64,000 bases of DNA from assembly GCA_040220135.1 (NCBI GenBank), contig JAVJTT010000009.1, positions 310,001 to 374,000 of the forward strand. Direction: 5' to 3'. Position numbers and translations under genes: made by a program. Position 1 is the stretch's first letter. Each line of letters starts with the position of its first letter. The DNA is from CAJXMH01 sp040220135 (GTDB lineage Bacteria > Bacteroidota > Bacteroidia > Flavobacteriales_E > Vicingaceae). The notes under the pieces were generated by a model. The model was not told the origin of the DNA. It ran no database searches and saw nothing but the letters and a program-made list of their open reading frames with translations. This document shows positions 8,535-16,886 of this stretch, piece after piece.

Positions 8535-9116
8535 ATGTTTCTCGAAAATACAATTAATTCCAAAAAACGCAAGGGTTCAATCGAAGTGATCTGTGGTTCC
8601 ATGTTTTCGGGCAAAACAGAAGAGCTTATTCGACGTTTGAAAAGGGCAAAAATTGCCAAGCAAAAAGTAGAAATTTTTAAACCTGAAGTTGATGTCCGCT
8701 ACGACGAAGAAGCAGTCGTATCGCATGACTCCAATCAAATTCACTCCACTCCCGTGCCGGCCTCAGCCAATATTCCATTGTTGGTCAATGATGAGGAAGT
8801 AATTGGAATTGACGAAGCACAATTTTTTGACATGGAACTGGTGGGTGTTTGCAACCAATTGGCCAATCAAGGGATGCGTGTTATTGTTGCCGGATTAGAC
8901 ATGGATTTTCAAGGCAAGCCCTTTGGCCCAATACCGGCTATTATGGCCACCGCAGAGTACGTAACCAAGGTACATGCCATTTGCGTTCGTTGCGGTAATT
9001 TGGCCAACCACTCTCACCGTATTTCGCATGATGAAAATTTAGTAATGCTAGGAGAAACAGAAAGCTATGAACCTCTGTGTAGAGATTGCTTTCAGAATGC
9101 AATTAAGAAGTTATGA
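8535..9116 (+). CDS. tdk: Thymidine kinase
   Basis: A 193-residue type-II (TK1-like) thymidine kinase that phosphorylates thymidine to dTMP in the pyrimidine salvage pathway. The P-loop GSMFSGKT spans residues 21-28. The 'GIDEAQFFD' Walker-B/catalytic segment and the lasso 'GLDMDFQGKPFGP' are present, and the structural zinc site is given by CVRC and CRDC. Length is normal. The stop overlaps the alr start (ATGA), so the two genes are translationally coupled. Confidence 0.97.
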   Translation: MFLENTINSKKRKGSIEVICGSMFSGKTEELIRRLKRAKIAKQKVEIFKPEVDVRYDEEAVVSHDSNQIHSTPVPASANIPLLVNDEEVIGIDEAQFFDMELVGVCNQLANQGMRVIVAGLDMDFQGKPFGPIPAIMATAEYVTKVHAICVRCGNLANHSHRISHDENLVMLGETESYEPLCRDCFQNAIKKL

Positions 9117-10258
9117 AAGAAGCCCACTCCTATCTCCCGGAAGCTGATAAACTACACCTAAGTCGTTTAATGGTAAGTGCTTCCGCTATTCGACATAACT
9201 TGAGCTTTTTTCGTCAACTATTAGCAAAAGAAACAGGCATTATGCTGGTGGTGAAAGCTTCTGCCTATGGAAATGGAGCTTTGGAAATAGCCCAACTAGT
9301 ACAAGAAGAAAAATTAGTGGAATACTTGGCAGTAGCCGATGTAGATGAAGGGATAGAATTAAGAAAAGCCGGAATAGAGCTTCCTATTTTAATTCTAAAC
9401 CCAAGCCGCTTGGCTTTTCAAGAATTGGTTGAGTACTGTCTGGAGCCAGAAATTCACCACCTTTCGCTCTTAGTTGATTTTGAAGCGTATTTATGCGCTG
9501 CTAAGTTAAATCAAGGCAATTATCCGGTTCACTTAAAGTTTAATACCGGCATGAATCGATTTGGCCTTGAGTTAAATGAACTAGAACAAGTTAAAAGTTT
9601 AATTAAAAATCGAAAGGGCTGGGAAGTAAGATCGGTAATGACTCACCTTAGCTGTTCAGGAGACCCCTCTGAAGATGAGTTTAGTTTAAAGCAACTAAGC
9701 CTTTTTAAAGAAGTGGTAGAAAGTCTAAAAACTTTGCTGCCCGATAGCTGCTTTTTCCACCCATTGAATAGCGATGGAATTTTTCGTTTTCCGGAACATC
9801 ACTATCAGATGGTTAGACTAGGCATTGGAGTTTATGGGGCTACTTCAGTTCCAGCGCTCAAAAAACAACTAAAACCAGTTTGCCGTTTTACTTGTCGCAT
9901 TTCACAAACTAGAAAAGTAAAAAAGGGAGCCAGCATTGGTTATGGTCGAAAAGGCATGGCCGAAAAAGACACCAACATTGCCACTTTAGCCATAGGCTAT
10001 GCAGATGGTTTAAACAGGAATTTGAGTGATGGTAGGTGGCAGGTAGAAATCAACCAAAAATTGTATCCGATCATAGGGACTATTTGCATGGACATTACCA
10101 TGGTAGATTTGGGCGATGACTGGTACGAACCTCAAACGGAGGTTACCATATTTGGTGGAGTTAATGACATTCATGAGTACGCCAAAGCGCAAGGAACCAT
10201 TACCTATGAAGCAATGACCAACATTTCAGCTCGGGTAAAAAGAATGCTTATTGATTAA
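9113..10258 (+). CDS. alr: Alanine racemase (PLP-dependent)
   Basis: A 381-residue fold-type III racemase converting L- to D-alanine for peptidoglycan. The PLP lysine is K48 in VVKASAYGNG. The family usually reads KADAYG, so Ser replaces Asp two residues after the lysine. The catalytic Tyr region (SIGYGRKG) and 'GTICMDITMVDLG' are intact. This is a stand-alone Alr, not the MurF-Alr fusion seen in many Bacteroidota. It is coupled to tdk by a 4-base overlap. Its 3' end overlaps the convergent glycosyltransferase gene by 11 bases. Confidence 0.95.
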   Translation: MKEAHSYLPEADKLHLSRLMVSASAIRHNLSFFRQLLAKETGIMLVVKASAYGNGALEIAQLVQEEKLVEYLAVADVDEGIELRKAGIELPILILNPSRLAFQELVEYCLEPEIHHLSLLVDFEAYLCAAKLNQGNYPVHLKFNTGMNRFGLELNELEQVKSLIKNRKGWEVRSVMTHLSCSGDPSEDEFSLKQLSLFKEVVESLKTLLPDSCFFHPLNSDGIFRFPEHHYQMVRLGIGVYGATSVPALKKQLKPVCRFTCRISQTRKVKKGASIGYGRKGMAEKDTNIATLAIGYADGLNRNLSDGRWQVEINQKLYPIIGTICMDITMVDLGDDWYEPQTEVTIFGGVNDIHEYAKAQGTITYEAMTNISARVKRMLID

Positions 10259-11342
10259 GTTGGAGAATAAAGTCTTCTACTGCTTGACTTAATTGACTAG
10301 AATCCCACTTTCTTGGAAAGCCTTTAAAGCTTAATGCTTTGTTCATGTCGGCACTCAAGTCCAACTCCTCTTGAGAACAACTGTAAAACCATTGATTCGA
10401 ACTTAAGTAAGCAGCCAAGTATTCTTGCTCAGTCTGACCGGGTGTAGGCACTAAAAGCGCTTTTTTACCAAGCGCGGCTAAATCCATTACCGAACTATAG
10501 CCCGAACGACACAAAATCAATTCTGAACTCTGAATTTCTTGAAACATTTCCCTACTGCCAAGGTGGTTCACCACTTCTACCTTACCTTTTTCCAAAGCCT
10601 GAGTATGTTCTTTTTGTCCTACTAAACCCCGTACAAGCAGCACCTCAACCTTCATTTTTTCTAATTGTGGAAGGAGTCGCTTCTCAAACTCTGACCGAGA
10701 AGGCTCAGGACCGGAAAGAATCACCATTAAGTCACGTCCTTTCTTTTTATTGGAATGATTGTTCTTGTATTCAGAAAACCGACTTAGAGGGCCAACAAAT
10801 CTGACATTATTTAAAGGTGATTCTTGATGTGAAAGCTGTCCACTTAAATTGGGAGAATCTGGAAAATCGGGCACCCAACAGCAGTTAAACTTTTCAGCGT
10901 AGCGTTCCGTTAACTTTTTAAGTATGCTTTTTAAAAATGGCGCCTGAATAAACAATTGATGGGTAATTAAAACAGAGGGGATATCCGGATGATATAAGCC
11001 GTATCGATTATCTGAAATAACACCATCAATCTGATAATTCTCTACAATGTCTTGCAGCACCTGATGTTCAAAATCTATGGTTTCAAAAAACTTGGGTGCC
11101 GATAATGCCATAAACAAACTCATCGGCAGTTTTTTCGGGTACTTTACATCCATGCCTCGGAGCCTAACAAATTCTAGTTTTGGAAAGGCTTCTCGCAAGA
11201 GTTTTAAGGGTTGTCGATCGGCCGCTATAATTACCTCAATGTCTTTACTCTGCAACTGCTTAATAATCGGGATGCAACGACTTGCATGTCCGAGCCCCCA
11301 ATCTAAAGGGGCCAATAAAACTCGTTTCTTTAAGGTACTCAT
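10248..11342 (-). CDS. Glycosyltransferase of the MurG/GT-B superfamily
   Basis: A 364-residue soluble GT-B protein. The N-terminal Rossmann half opens 'RVLLAPLDWGLGHASRCIPIIKQL', a Gly-rich acceptor-side loop as in MurG and related enzymes. The C-terminal half has 'RSGYSSVMDLAALGKKALLVPTPGQTEQEYLA', the nucleotide-sugar binding segment of the GT28 C-terminal domain. The donor and acceptor cannot be read from the sequence. It could act on a lipid or secondary surface glycan. MurG itself is unlikely, because the gene is not in a division cluster and diverges from MurG in the N-terminal half. Confidence 0.85.
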   Translation of the reverse strand: MSTLKKRVLLAPLDWGLGHASRCIPIIKQLQSKDIEVIIAADRQPLKLLREAFPKLEFVRLRGMDVKYPKKLPMSLFMALSAPKFFETIDFEHQVLQDIVENYQIDGVISDNRYGLYHPDIPSVLITHQLFIQAPFLKSILKKLTERYAEKFNCCWVPDFPDSPNLSGQLSHQESPLNNVRFVGPLSRFSEYKNNHSNKKKGRDLMVILSGPEPSRSEFEKRLLPQLEKMKVEVLLVRGLVGQKEHTQALEKGKVEVVNHLGSREMFQEIQSSELILCRSGYSSVMDLAALGKKALLVPTPGQTEQEYLAAYLSSNQWFYSCSQEELDLSADMNKALSFKGFPRKWDSSQLSQAVEDFILQLNQ

Positions 11343-11353
11343 AGGCTCTCTAT

Positions 11354-11371
11354 CAAAGTTAATTAAATTTG
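11354..11371. promoter_or_regulatory. Back-to-back -7 boxes in a 33-base divergent gap
   Basis: The glycosyltransferase (start 11342, minus) and the SDR gene (start 11376, plus) are separated by 33 bases. TAACTTTG on the minus strand (11354-11361) and TAAATTTG on the plus strand (11364-11371) both match the TAnnTTTG -7 consensus. The plus box ends 4 bases before the SDR ATG, implying a leaderless or near-leaderless mRNA. The -33 elements are not clear. Confidence 0.5.
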
Positions 11372-11375
11372 GTTC

Positions 11376-12071
11376 ATGAAAATTTTGATAAGCGGAGCAA
11401 GTAAAGGGTTAGGAAAAGCAATGGCCGAAAGACTTTGTCAGGAAGGTCATGAATTGTTTTTGATTGCGCGTAGTCAAGACAAACTTCAAATGCTGAAGCA
11501 GAATTGGGAAAAGCAATACGGCCAAAGCGTGAATATCATTGCTTTCGACCTAAGTCAAACTGAGAAGATCAAAAACTTACCCAAGCTATACCCTTTTTTG
11601 GAGCAAACAGAAGTGCTTATCAACAACCTTGGACATTATGTAGAAAACAAACCGACTGAGTTAACGATAGAGCAACTCCAACAACAATTCAACTTAAACC
11701 TTTACAGTGCTATTGCACTATCAGACTTATTTCTAGACAATTTCAAATCCCAGAAAAAAGGCAGCATAATCAACATTAACTCTGTGATGGGCTTAAATGG
11801 GGCAAGCCACGCTAGCGCTTACGCCATCAGCAAACATGGACTAAAAGCGTGGAATGACTCCTTGCGAGAAGAGATGAGACCTTTTGGCGTAAAAGTGTGC
11901 AGTCTTTATCCTGGGGCAATTAATACTCCTTCATGGGACGGTCAAGCAGTTGATCGCACAGCAATGATCCAAACCGAAGACATCGCAGAAATTGTAAACA
12001 GCCTCTTGAAACTAGGGACAAGTACTTTGGTTGAAGAAGTTCGGCTTAGCCCTTTACATTTTAGCCCTTAA
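11376..12071 (+). CDS. Short-chain dehydrogenase/reductase
   Basis: A 231-residue classical SDR. The cofactor glycine motif is ISGASKGLGKA (TGxxxGxG type), followed by NNLG (usually NNAG), the catalytic Ser in 'IININSVMG', and the YAISKHG active site (YxxxK). It is an NAD(P)-dependent oxidoreductase with unknown substrate. The C-terminus is shorter than in many members. It is cytosolic, with no coupled partner. The 3' end overlaps the convergent response-regulator gene by 4 bases. Confidence 0.93.
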   Translation: MKILISGASKGLGKAMAERLCQEGHELFLIARSQDKLQMLKQNWEKQYGQSVNIIAFDLSQTEKIKNLPKLYPFLEQTEVLINNLGHYVENKPTELTIEQLQQQFNLNLYSAIALSDLFLDNFKSQKKGSIININSVMGLNGASHASAYAISKHGLKAWNDSLREEMRPFGVKVCSLYPGAINTPSWDGQAVDRTAMIQTEDIAEIVNSLLKLGTSTLVEEVRLSPLHFSP

Positions 12072-12739
12072 TTTAACTCCAAGCGATAACCCACCCCTTT
12101 TACGGTAGTGATTAGGCCCGCACCTATTTTTTCTCTGATCTTACGAATGTGAACATCAACCGTTCTACCCCGAACTTTCTCGAAATTATCCCAAATGGCA
12201 TTTTTTATTTCATCCCTAGAAAACACCTTATTCGGGCGTGAATTCAATAAAGATAAAATTTCAAACTCCTTTTTAGGAAGGTAGTATTCCACTCCTTTTG
12301 CAATAATCAAATAACGGTCCTGATCAATAATAAGGGCTGTTTCTTCTTGGTGTGCCGGCTTATTCTGTCGTCGTTTTAACAAGGCTCTCAAACGACCCAA
12401 CAACACACGTTCATGAACCGGCTGAAAGAGAAAGTCATCTGCGCCAGACTCTAAACCTGCAATTATATTATGGTCTTCTTTTTTTTGACTTAAAAGCACT
12501 ATAAATATTTCCGAATAATCTTGCTTTTGCTTGATCTCTTCACATAGCTCAATGCCACTTTTCGCAGAAAGCTCTACCGGCAACATAATTAAGTCAGGAT
12601 TAAAATCACCCATATTCTCTTTCAGAGCCACTTCGTCGGCCACAGCTACAACCTCAAAATCTTCGGCACCAAGAAAATCTTTTAATGATCTAAATTCCTG
12701 CTTGTTATTGTGAACAAGTAATATGCGGTGTTTCCCCAT
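12068..12739 (-). CDS. OmpR/PhoB-type response regulator with degenerate receiver
   Basis: A 223-residue regulator, using the ATG at 12739 (MGKHRILL). The receiver fold is recognisable (about 1-120), but every phosphorylation residue is replaced. The acidic pair is H10-N11, the phospho-acceptor Asp is Pro54 (PDLIMLPVEL), and the switch Lys is Gln106 (GADDFLFQP). The C-terminal winged helix (about 130-223) is intact, including 'DVHIRKIREKIG' and 'TTVKGVGYRLE'. It should bind DNA without Asp phosphorylation (an atypical or pseudo-receiver regulator). It is divergent from a Na/Pi cotransporter gene across 241 bases. No histidine kinase is adjacent. Confidence 0.92.
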   Translation of the reverse strand: MGKHRILLVHNNKQEFRSLKDFLGAEDFEVVAVADEVALKENMGDFNPDLIMLPVELSAKSGIELCEEIKQKQDYSEIFIVLLSQKKEDHNIIAGLESGADDFLFQPVHERVLLGRLRALLKRRQNKPAHQEETALIIDQDRYLIIAKGVEYYLPKKEFEILSLLNSRPNKVFSRDEIKNAIWDNFEKVRGRTVDVHIRKIREKIGAGLITTVKGVGYRLELN

Positions 12740-12846
12740 TGTTATAAATTTCAGCGACAAACATAGAGCAGACAAATATGCTGCTCGTTAAATGGATTTT
12801 AAACAATGGTAAAATCAAGTCTACTTAAAGTGGTTTTTCATAACAT

Positions 12847-12858
12847 TGAGTTAACTCA
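12847..12858. promoter_or_regulatory. 12-base perfect palindrome TGAGTTAACTCA (operator candidate)
   Basis: This perfect palindrome lies between the degenerate regulator and the Na/Pi transporter gene, about 67 bases upstream of the transporter's -33 element. It could be a dimeric-regulator site. OmpR/PhoB proteins usually bind direct repeats, so the adjacent regulator is not necessarily its ligand. Confidence 0.35.
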
Positions 12859-12924
12859 TCTACAACCACTTAAGCCTGATTCACAATCTCTTCACACCCT
12901 TTTTTTATTAATCATAAGTTAACA

Positions 12925-12952
12925 TTGGTCAATTGAACTCTTCTTAGCTTTG
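12925..12952 (+). promoter_or_regulatory. Promoter of the Na/Pi cotransporter gene
   Basis: TTG at 12925-12927, a 17-base spacer and TAGCTTTG at 12945-12952 match the Bacteroidota sigma pattern TTG-N(17-21)-TAnnTTTG. The box ends 28 bases before the ATG. Confidence 0.6.
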
Positions 12953-12980
12953 CAGGCTAATTTTTTTAGCCCTCACTTCT

Positions 12981-14681
12981 ATGAGCTTTACTTTCATTGA
13001 CTTTTTAACCCTTTTTGGTGCTTTGGGTTTCTTCATTTATGGTATGAAAATCATGAGTGAAGGCATTCAGCGAACAGCTGGCTCAAAGTTGAGAGACATT
13101 TTGAAGGGAATGACTCAAAACCGCTATCTGGGAGTTTTTACTGGCTTTTTGATCACTTGCTTGGTTCAATCTTCTTCAGCTACTACGGTAATGGTAGTTA
13201 GCTTTGCCAATGCTGGCCTATTAAGCTTGGTAGAGTCGATTGGAGTAATCATGGGGGCTAACATTGGAACCACAATAACCGCTTGGCTAATTGCTTTTTT
13301 TGGCTTTAAGATCAAAATTTCATCTTTTGCGCTTCCCATTATTGCCATCGGATTTCCTTTAATGTTTGCCAAAAAGGCAACCCTTCGTTCAGCTGCTGAT
13401 GTTTTCATTGGTTTCGCCCTGCTTTTTCTGGGCCTAGATGCTTTAAAAAGTTCTGTTCCTGATCTAAATTCTAATCCAGAGTTTCTTGAGTTTTTATCCA
13501 ACTTCACTAATTATGGTTATTTAACTACCATTTTGTTTGTAGCTGTTGGGACCGTTATCACCATTGTGGTTCAATCTTCCTCCGCTGCCATGGCCCTTAC
13601 GCTTACGCTACTTTTTAATGAGGTGATCACCTTTGAAATTGCAGCAGCCATGGTATTGGGTGAAAACATTGGCACCACAATTACTGCCAACTTAGCGGCT
13701 ATTATTGCCAATGTTCATGCGAAACGAGCAGCCAGAGCCCACTTAATCTTTAACGTAGTAGGGGTAACGTGGTTGATTCTAATTTTTCCGGTCTTTCTAG
13801 ATTTTATCGACTACCTATGGGAACCGGCACAAAGGTTCCTGCAGACCATAATTTCAGACATTGATAAATCGCAGTCTGAACTACAGTTATCCTTATTCCA
13901 TACCGTTTTTAATGTTTTGAATGCTTTGTTAATGATTGGATTTATTCCCATAATTGCTCGGCTCGTAACTAAACTAGTTCCCTCGAAGGGAATTGAAGAT
14001 GAGACCTTTCATTTGGAATACATCGGAACCGGCACCATGGTTACTACAGAGGCCTCCATTTTAGAAGCAAAAAAAGAAATTGTTCGCTTTGGTAAAATTG
14101 TAAATAAAATGACAGGATTTGTTTCAGGACTTTTAACTGAAACAGATAAAAAGCAGTTTAAAAAAACCTTGTCTCGAATTAAGAAGTACGAGGAAATAAC
14201 CGATAAAATCGAATCTGAAATGGTGGTTTATTTAGCCAAAGTTTCAGAGGGGGAGTTAAGTGAGGATGCTTCGCTAAAAATTAGAGCCATGTTAAGCATT
14301 GCCAATGACTTAGAAACCATAGGCGACATCAACTACTCCATGTCTAGAACGCTGAAAAGAAAATCAGAAGACAAAATTTACTTCATTCCTTCCCAGCGAG
14401 AAAATTTGCAAAAAATGTTTAAGCTGTTGGAAGAAGCCATGCACAAAATGCATGAGAACCTAGACAACGAAACTAGCGGGGACTTAGACGGAGCATATGA
14501 TGTAGAAAAGTCAATTAACAAAATGCGAAACAGCCTTAAGAAAGGGCACTTAAAAAGCATTGAACAAGGCGAATACAATTACCAAAGCGGCATGATCTAT
14601 ACCGATATGTTTGCCGCCATAGAAAGCATCGGCGATCATGTTATCAGCATTAGCGAAGCTTCTACCGGAAAAATCAGTTAA
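12981..14681 (+). CDS. Na/Pi cotransporter family protein with PhoU-like C-terminus
   Basis: A 566-residue inner-membrane protein. Two inverted Na_Pi_cotrans repeats carry the hallmark QSSSA motifs (VQSSSATTVMVV and VVQSSSAAMALT), each followed by GANIGTT or GENIGTT, with about eight membrane segments up to residue 330. The cytosolic C-terminal 200 residues are helical and PhoU-like. The family imports phosphate with sodium. A likely promoter lies directly upstream. A phosphorylation-dead regulator is divergent from it, so local control of phosphate uptake is plausible but not shown. Confidence 0.93.
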   Translation: MSFTFIDFLTLFGALGFFIYGMKIMSEGIQRTAGSKLRDILKGMTQNRYLGVFTGFLITCLVQSSSATTVMVVSFANAGLLSLVESIGVIMGANIGTTITAWLIAFFGFKIKISSFALPIIAIGFPLMFAKKATLRSAADVFIGFALLFLGLDALKSSVPDLNSNPEFLEFLSNFTNYGYLTTILFVAVGTVITIVVQSSSAAMALTLTLLFNEVITFEIAAAMVLGENIGTTITANLAAIIANVHAKRAARAHLIFNVVGVTWLILIFPVFLDFIDYLWEPAQRFLQTIISDIDKSQSELQLSLFHTVFNVLNALLMIGFIPIIARLVTKLVPSKGIEDETFHLEYIGTGTMVTTEASILEAKKEIVRFGKIVNKMTGFVSGLLTETDKKQFKKTLSRIKKYEEITDKIESEMVVYLAKVSEGELSEDASLKIRAMLSIANDLETIGDINYSMSRTLKRKSEDKIYFIPSQRENLQKMFKLLEEAMHKMHENLDNETSGDLDGAYDVEKSINKMRNSLKKGHLKSIEQGEYNYQSGMIYTDMFAAIESIGDHVISISEASTGKIS

Positions 14682-15138
14682 GGCTAAGAATTGGTGTGTT
14701 TAAGGTGTTGCTTTGATTGCCGTCTCGGTCTATCAAGTAAGCGGAAAAGTAGAGCGAATCAATTCCAAATGCTTTGAATAAATCAAGTCCTGTAAAGCTA
14801 AGTTGCAATTCACCTTCTATTCCATTTTCCGTTTCTACTCCATCAATCGGTGGAACGCGAAATCCGCGATTCACAGTATCTTCGATTAAGCTTGCTTGCC
14901 CATTTTCAATGGTATAAACTTGATAAGGGAAATTGGGATCTCCCACTTCATCGCTTTTTATGCCAATGTTGCCATCGCCATCAGTAAAGCCAACTACCCA
15001 AAGGGCCGAACTGTCTGATGTTAGGTAAAAATCTCGGGATTCAATTTCTGGGATAATGGAGAAGTCTTTTTCTTTCTTACAAGCAAAAAAGAAAAAGCCC
15101 ATTACAAGACAGATGGCTATTTTTGAAATTCTACTCAC
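14674..15138 (-). CDS. Lipoprotein of unknown function
   Basis: A 154-residue predicted lipoprotein. The signal sequence ends in FFAC with the lipidated Cys at residue 20, then KKEKDF. The start codon is GTG (15138). The mature part resembles a small beta-sandwich, with 'GFTDGDGNIG' and 'LIDRDGNQSN' Asp/Gly loops that might bind calcium. I do not recognise a named family. Its end overlaps the convergent transporter gene by 8 bases. Confidence 0.8.
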   Translation of the reverse strand: MSRISKIAICLVMGFFFFACKKEKDFSIIPEIESRDFYLTSDSSALWVVGFTDGDGNIGIKSDEVGDPNFPYQVYTIENGQASLIEDTVNRGFRVPPIDGVETENGIEGELQLSFTGLDLFKAFGIDSLYFSAYLIDRDGNQSNTLNTPILSLN

Positions 15139-15171
15139 ACAGTAAAATTAAGCAGAATTAAGAAAGCTGAA

Positions 15172-16179
15172 ATGCATCAAAATTTTCAAACTTGGTCAGA
15201 AGAGTTTGAACAGTCCATTTTTAAAGTTGATGAACACAACTTTGAAGTAGAGGCCATCAAGTTATTTCATTTCCAATATCACACCAATCCTGTTTACCAA
15301 GAATACGTTGACTTGATTGGCAGACCTTGGACTTCGGTGCAAAGCCTAGAAGACATTCCCTTTTTACCGATTCAGTTTTTTAAGACTCACCCAATTAAAT
15401 GCGGCAGCTTTGAACCACAGGCCATATTTGAAAGTAGCGGAACCACCCAATCTGTGCCAAGCAAGCATATGATTAAAAAGCTTTCCCTCTATCAAAAAAG
15501 CTTTCACCTTGCTTTTGAAAAACACTATGGTGCCATTCAAGATTATTGCATTCTAGCGTTATTGCCCGCTTATTTAGAGCGAACAAACTCTTCTTTAGTT
15601 TACATGGCTAATCAGATGATTGAGGAAAGTAAAGATATAGACAGCGGCTTTTTTCTCCATGAGCTTGAGAAACTCAAAGAAGTATTGCAAGAGAAAAAAA
15701 AGGAAGGAAAAAAAACCCTCTTATTGGGAGTTTCGTTTGCCTTGCTTGATTTAGCAGAAATGCATGATATACCCACATGGGACAAGTTAATTGTAATGGA
15801 AACCGGGGGCATGAAAGGAAGAAGAAAGGAAATGGTTCGAGAAGAATTACATGAACTATTGAAAGCTGCTTTTAAGCAAGAACAGATTCACTCTGAATAT
15901 GGAATGACAGAATTACTCTCACAAGCGTATGCTCAAGAAAACGGCCTTTTTACTGCACCCTCTTGGATGAAAGTATTGGTTCGTCAACAAGAAGATCCAT
16001 TCCGGTATTGCAGAGCAGGCGAAACCGGGGCTTTAAACATCATTGATTTCGCTAATCTTCATACTTGTGCCTTCATTCAAACTGACGATTTAGGTAGAGA
16101 AAAGGAGGATGGAAAATTTGAAGTTCTTGGCCGATTTGACCAAGCAGATGTTAGAGGTTGTAATTTATTAGTTGGTTGA
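15172..16179 (+). CDS. LuxE/PaaK-like acyl-protein synthetase family protein
   Basis: A 335-residue protein of the LuxE acyl-protein synthetase / adenylate-forming superfamily. It has 'IFESSGTTQSVPSKH' (the phosphate-binding SSGTT loop), 'METGGMKGRRKEM' and 'HSEYGMTELLSQAY', matching the adenylate-forming core motifs. LuxE activates fatty acids as acyl-AMP and transfers them to a Cys. Here there are no luxCDAB genes nearby, so the role is probably activation of an acyl or aryl acid in envelope or polymer chemistry. The C-terminal 'DDLGR' hinge is present. The product is unknown. Confidence 0.85.
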   Translation: MHQNFQTWSEEFEQSIFKVDEHNFEVEAIKLFHFQYHTNPVYQEYVDLIGRPWTSVQSLEDIPFLPIQFFKTHPIKCGSFEPQAIFESSGTTQSVPSKHMIKKLSLYQKSFHLAFEKHYGAIQDYCILALLPAYLERTNSSLVYMANQMIEESKDIDSGFFLHELEKLKEVLQEKKKEGKKTLLLGVSFALLDLAEMHDIPTWDKLIVMETGGMKGRRKEMVREELHELLKAAFKQEQIHSEYGMTELLSQAYAQENGLFTAPSWMKVLVRQQEDPFRYCRAGETGALNIIDFANLHTCAFIQTDDLGREKEDGKFEVLGRFDQADVRGCNLLVG

Positions 16180-16181
16180 GC

Positions 16182-16886
16182 TTACCTTGATTTGTATATG
16201 GGTCTTTGCTTTTTTCGATACAAGCTTAATTTCTTGTGGATATCTTCTTGTATTTGCTCGTAAGTGGGCTTTATTTCATTTAACAAAGTGCCATGAGAAC
16301 TTGCATTTTTAGAATTAGGGCTTGGGGGGTTAAGTTCTAGCTGATCGGCTAATACCACAAGCTCTCCGTCTGCATTGTACATTTCATATGTTAATACATG
16401 GCGCGACCAAGCTAAAAATTTTGATCCATCATCTAAGGCGCGGGTTGCTACCATTTTACTTTTAATTTCATATCGGCACAAAAACAGGATATAGTCTGCC
16501 GAGAAGTTCTCTACCATAGACTTTAGCCTGCCACCTTCTTTAATTCTTTCGAGGTTGACCCCCATATGAGTAATAGGCTCAGTTTTGTATTGCTTAGGCA
16601 CCTTCGTATGCAACATCTCAATTTCAGCAGACGGAAGTAAAAAAATCTCTAAATTCTCATTGGGCTTGGCTATCTCGTGCAGTAGAGTATCCAAATAATT
16701 GGTGTAAACTTCTTCTTCAGACTCCCAAGTATTGCTTTTGGCTATTTCTTGAATGGGAAAAGAAGAATGAAAATCGAAACGATCAAATGGAACCAAGACA
16801 ATCCGGCTTTTCTCTTGAGCAGAAATCGAAAAGCTGATCAAGCAAAATAACAAGCAGGATAAAACGTATGGTATTTTAATCTTCAA
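16182..16886 (-). CDS. Secreted hypothetical protein
   Basis: About 234 residues, with a signal peptide (MKIKIPYVLSCLLF..., cleaved near SAQ). No ATG is available in frame. I favour the TTG at 16886, which puts Lys directly after the start; the TTG at 16895 would add three residues. Either start overlaps the end of tyrS, so translation is probably coupled. The mature protein resembles a curli-assembly or GNA1162-like periplasmic chaperone in places ('RIVLVPFDRFDFHSSFPIQEIAK'), but this is weak. I see no catalytic motif. Confidence 0.7.
   Translation of the reverse strand: MKIKIPYVLSCLLFCLISFSISAQEKSRIVLVPFDRFDFHSSFPIQEIAKSNTWESEEEVYTNYLDTLLHEIAKPNENLEIFLLPSAEIEMLHTKVPKQYKTEPITHMGVNLERIKEGGRLKSMVENFSADYILFLCRYEIKSKMVATRALDDGSKFLAWSRHVLTYEMYNADGELVVLADQLELNPPSPNSKNASSHGTLLNEIKPTYEQIQEDIHKKLSLYRKKQRPIYKSR

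Noticed and set aside
15172..16179. Bioluminescence locus
   Set aside because: Only a LuxE-like gene is present; luxA, B, C and D are absent.
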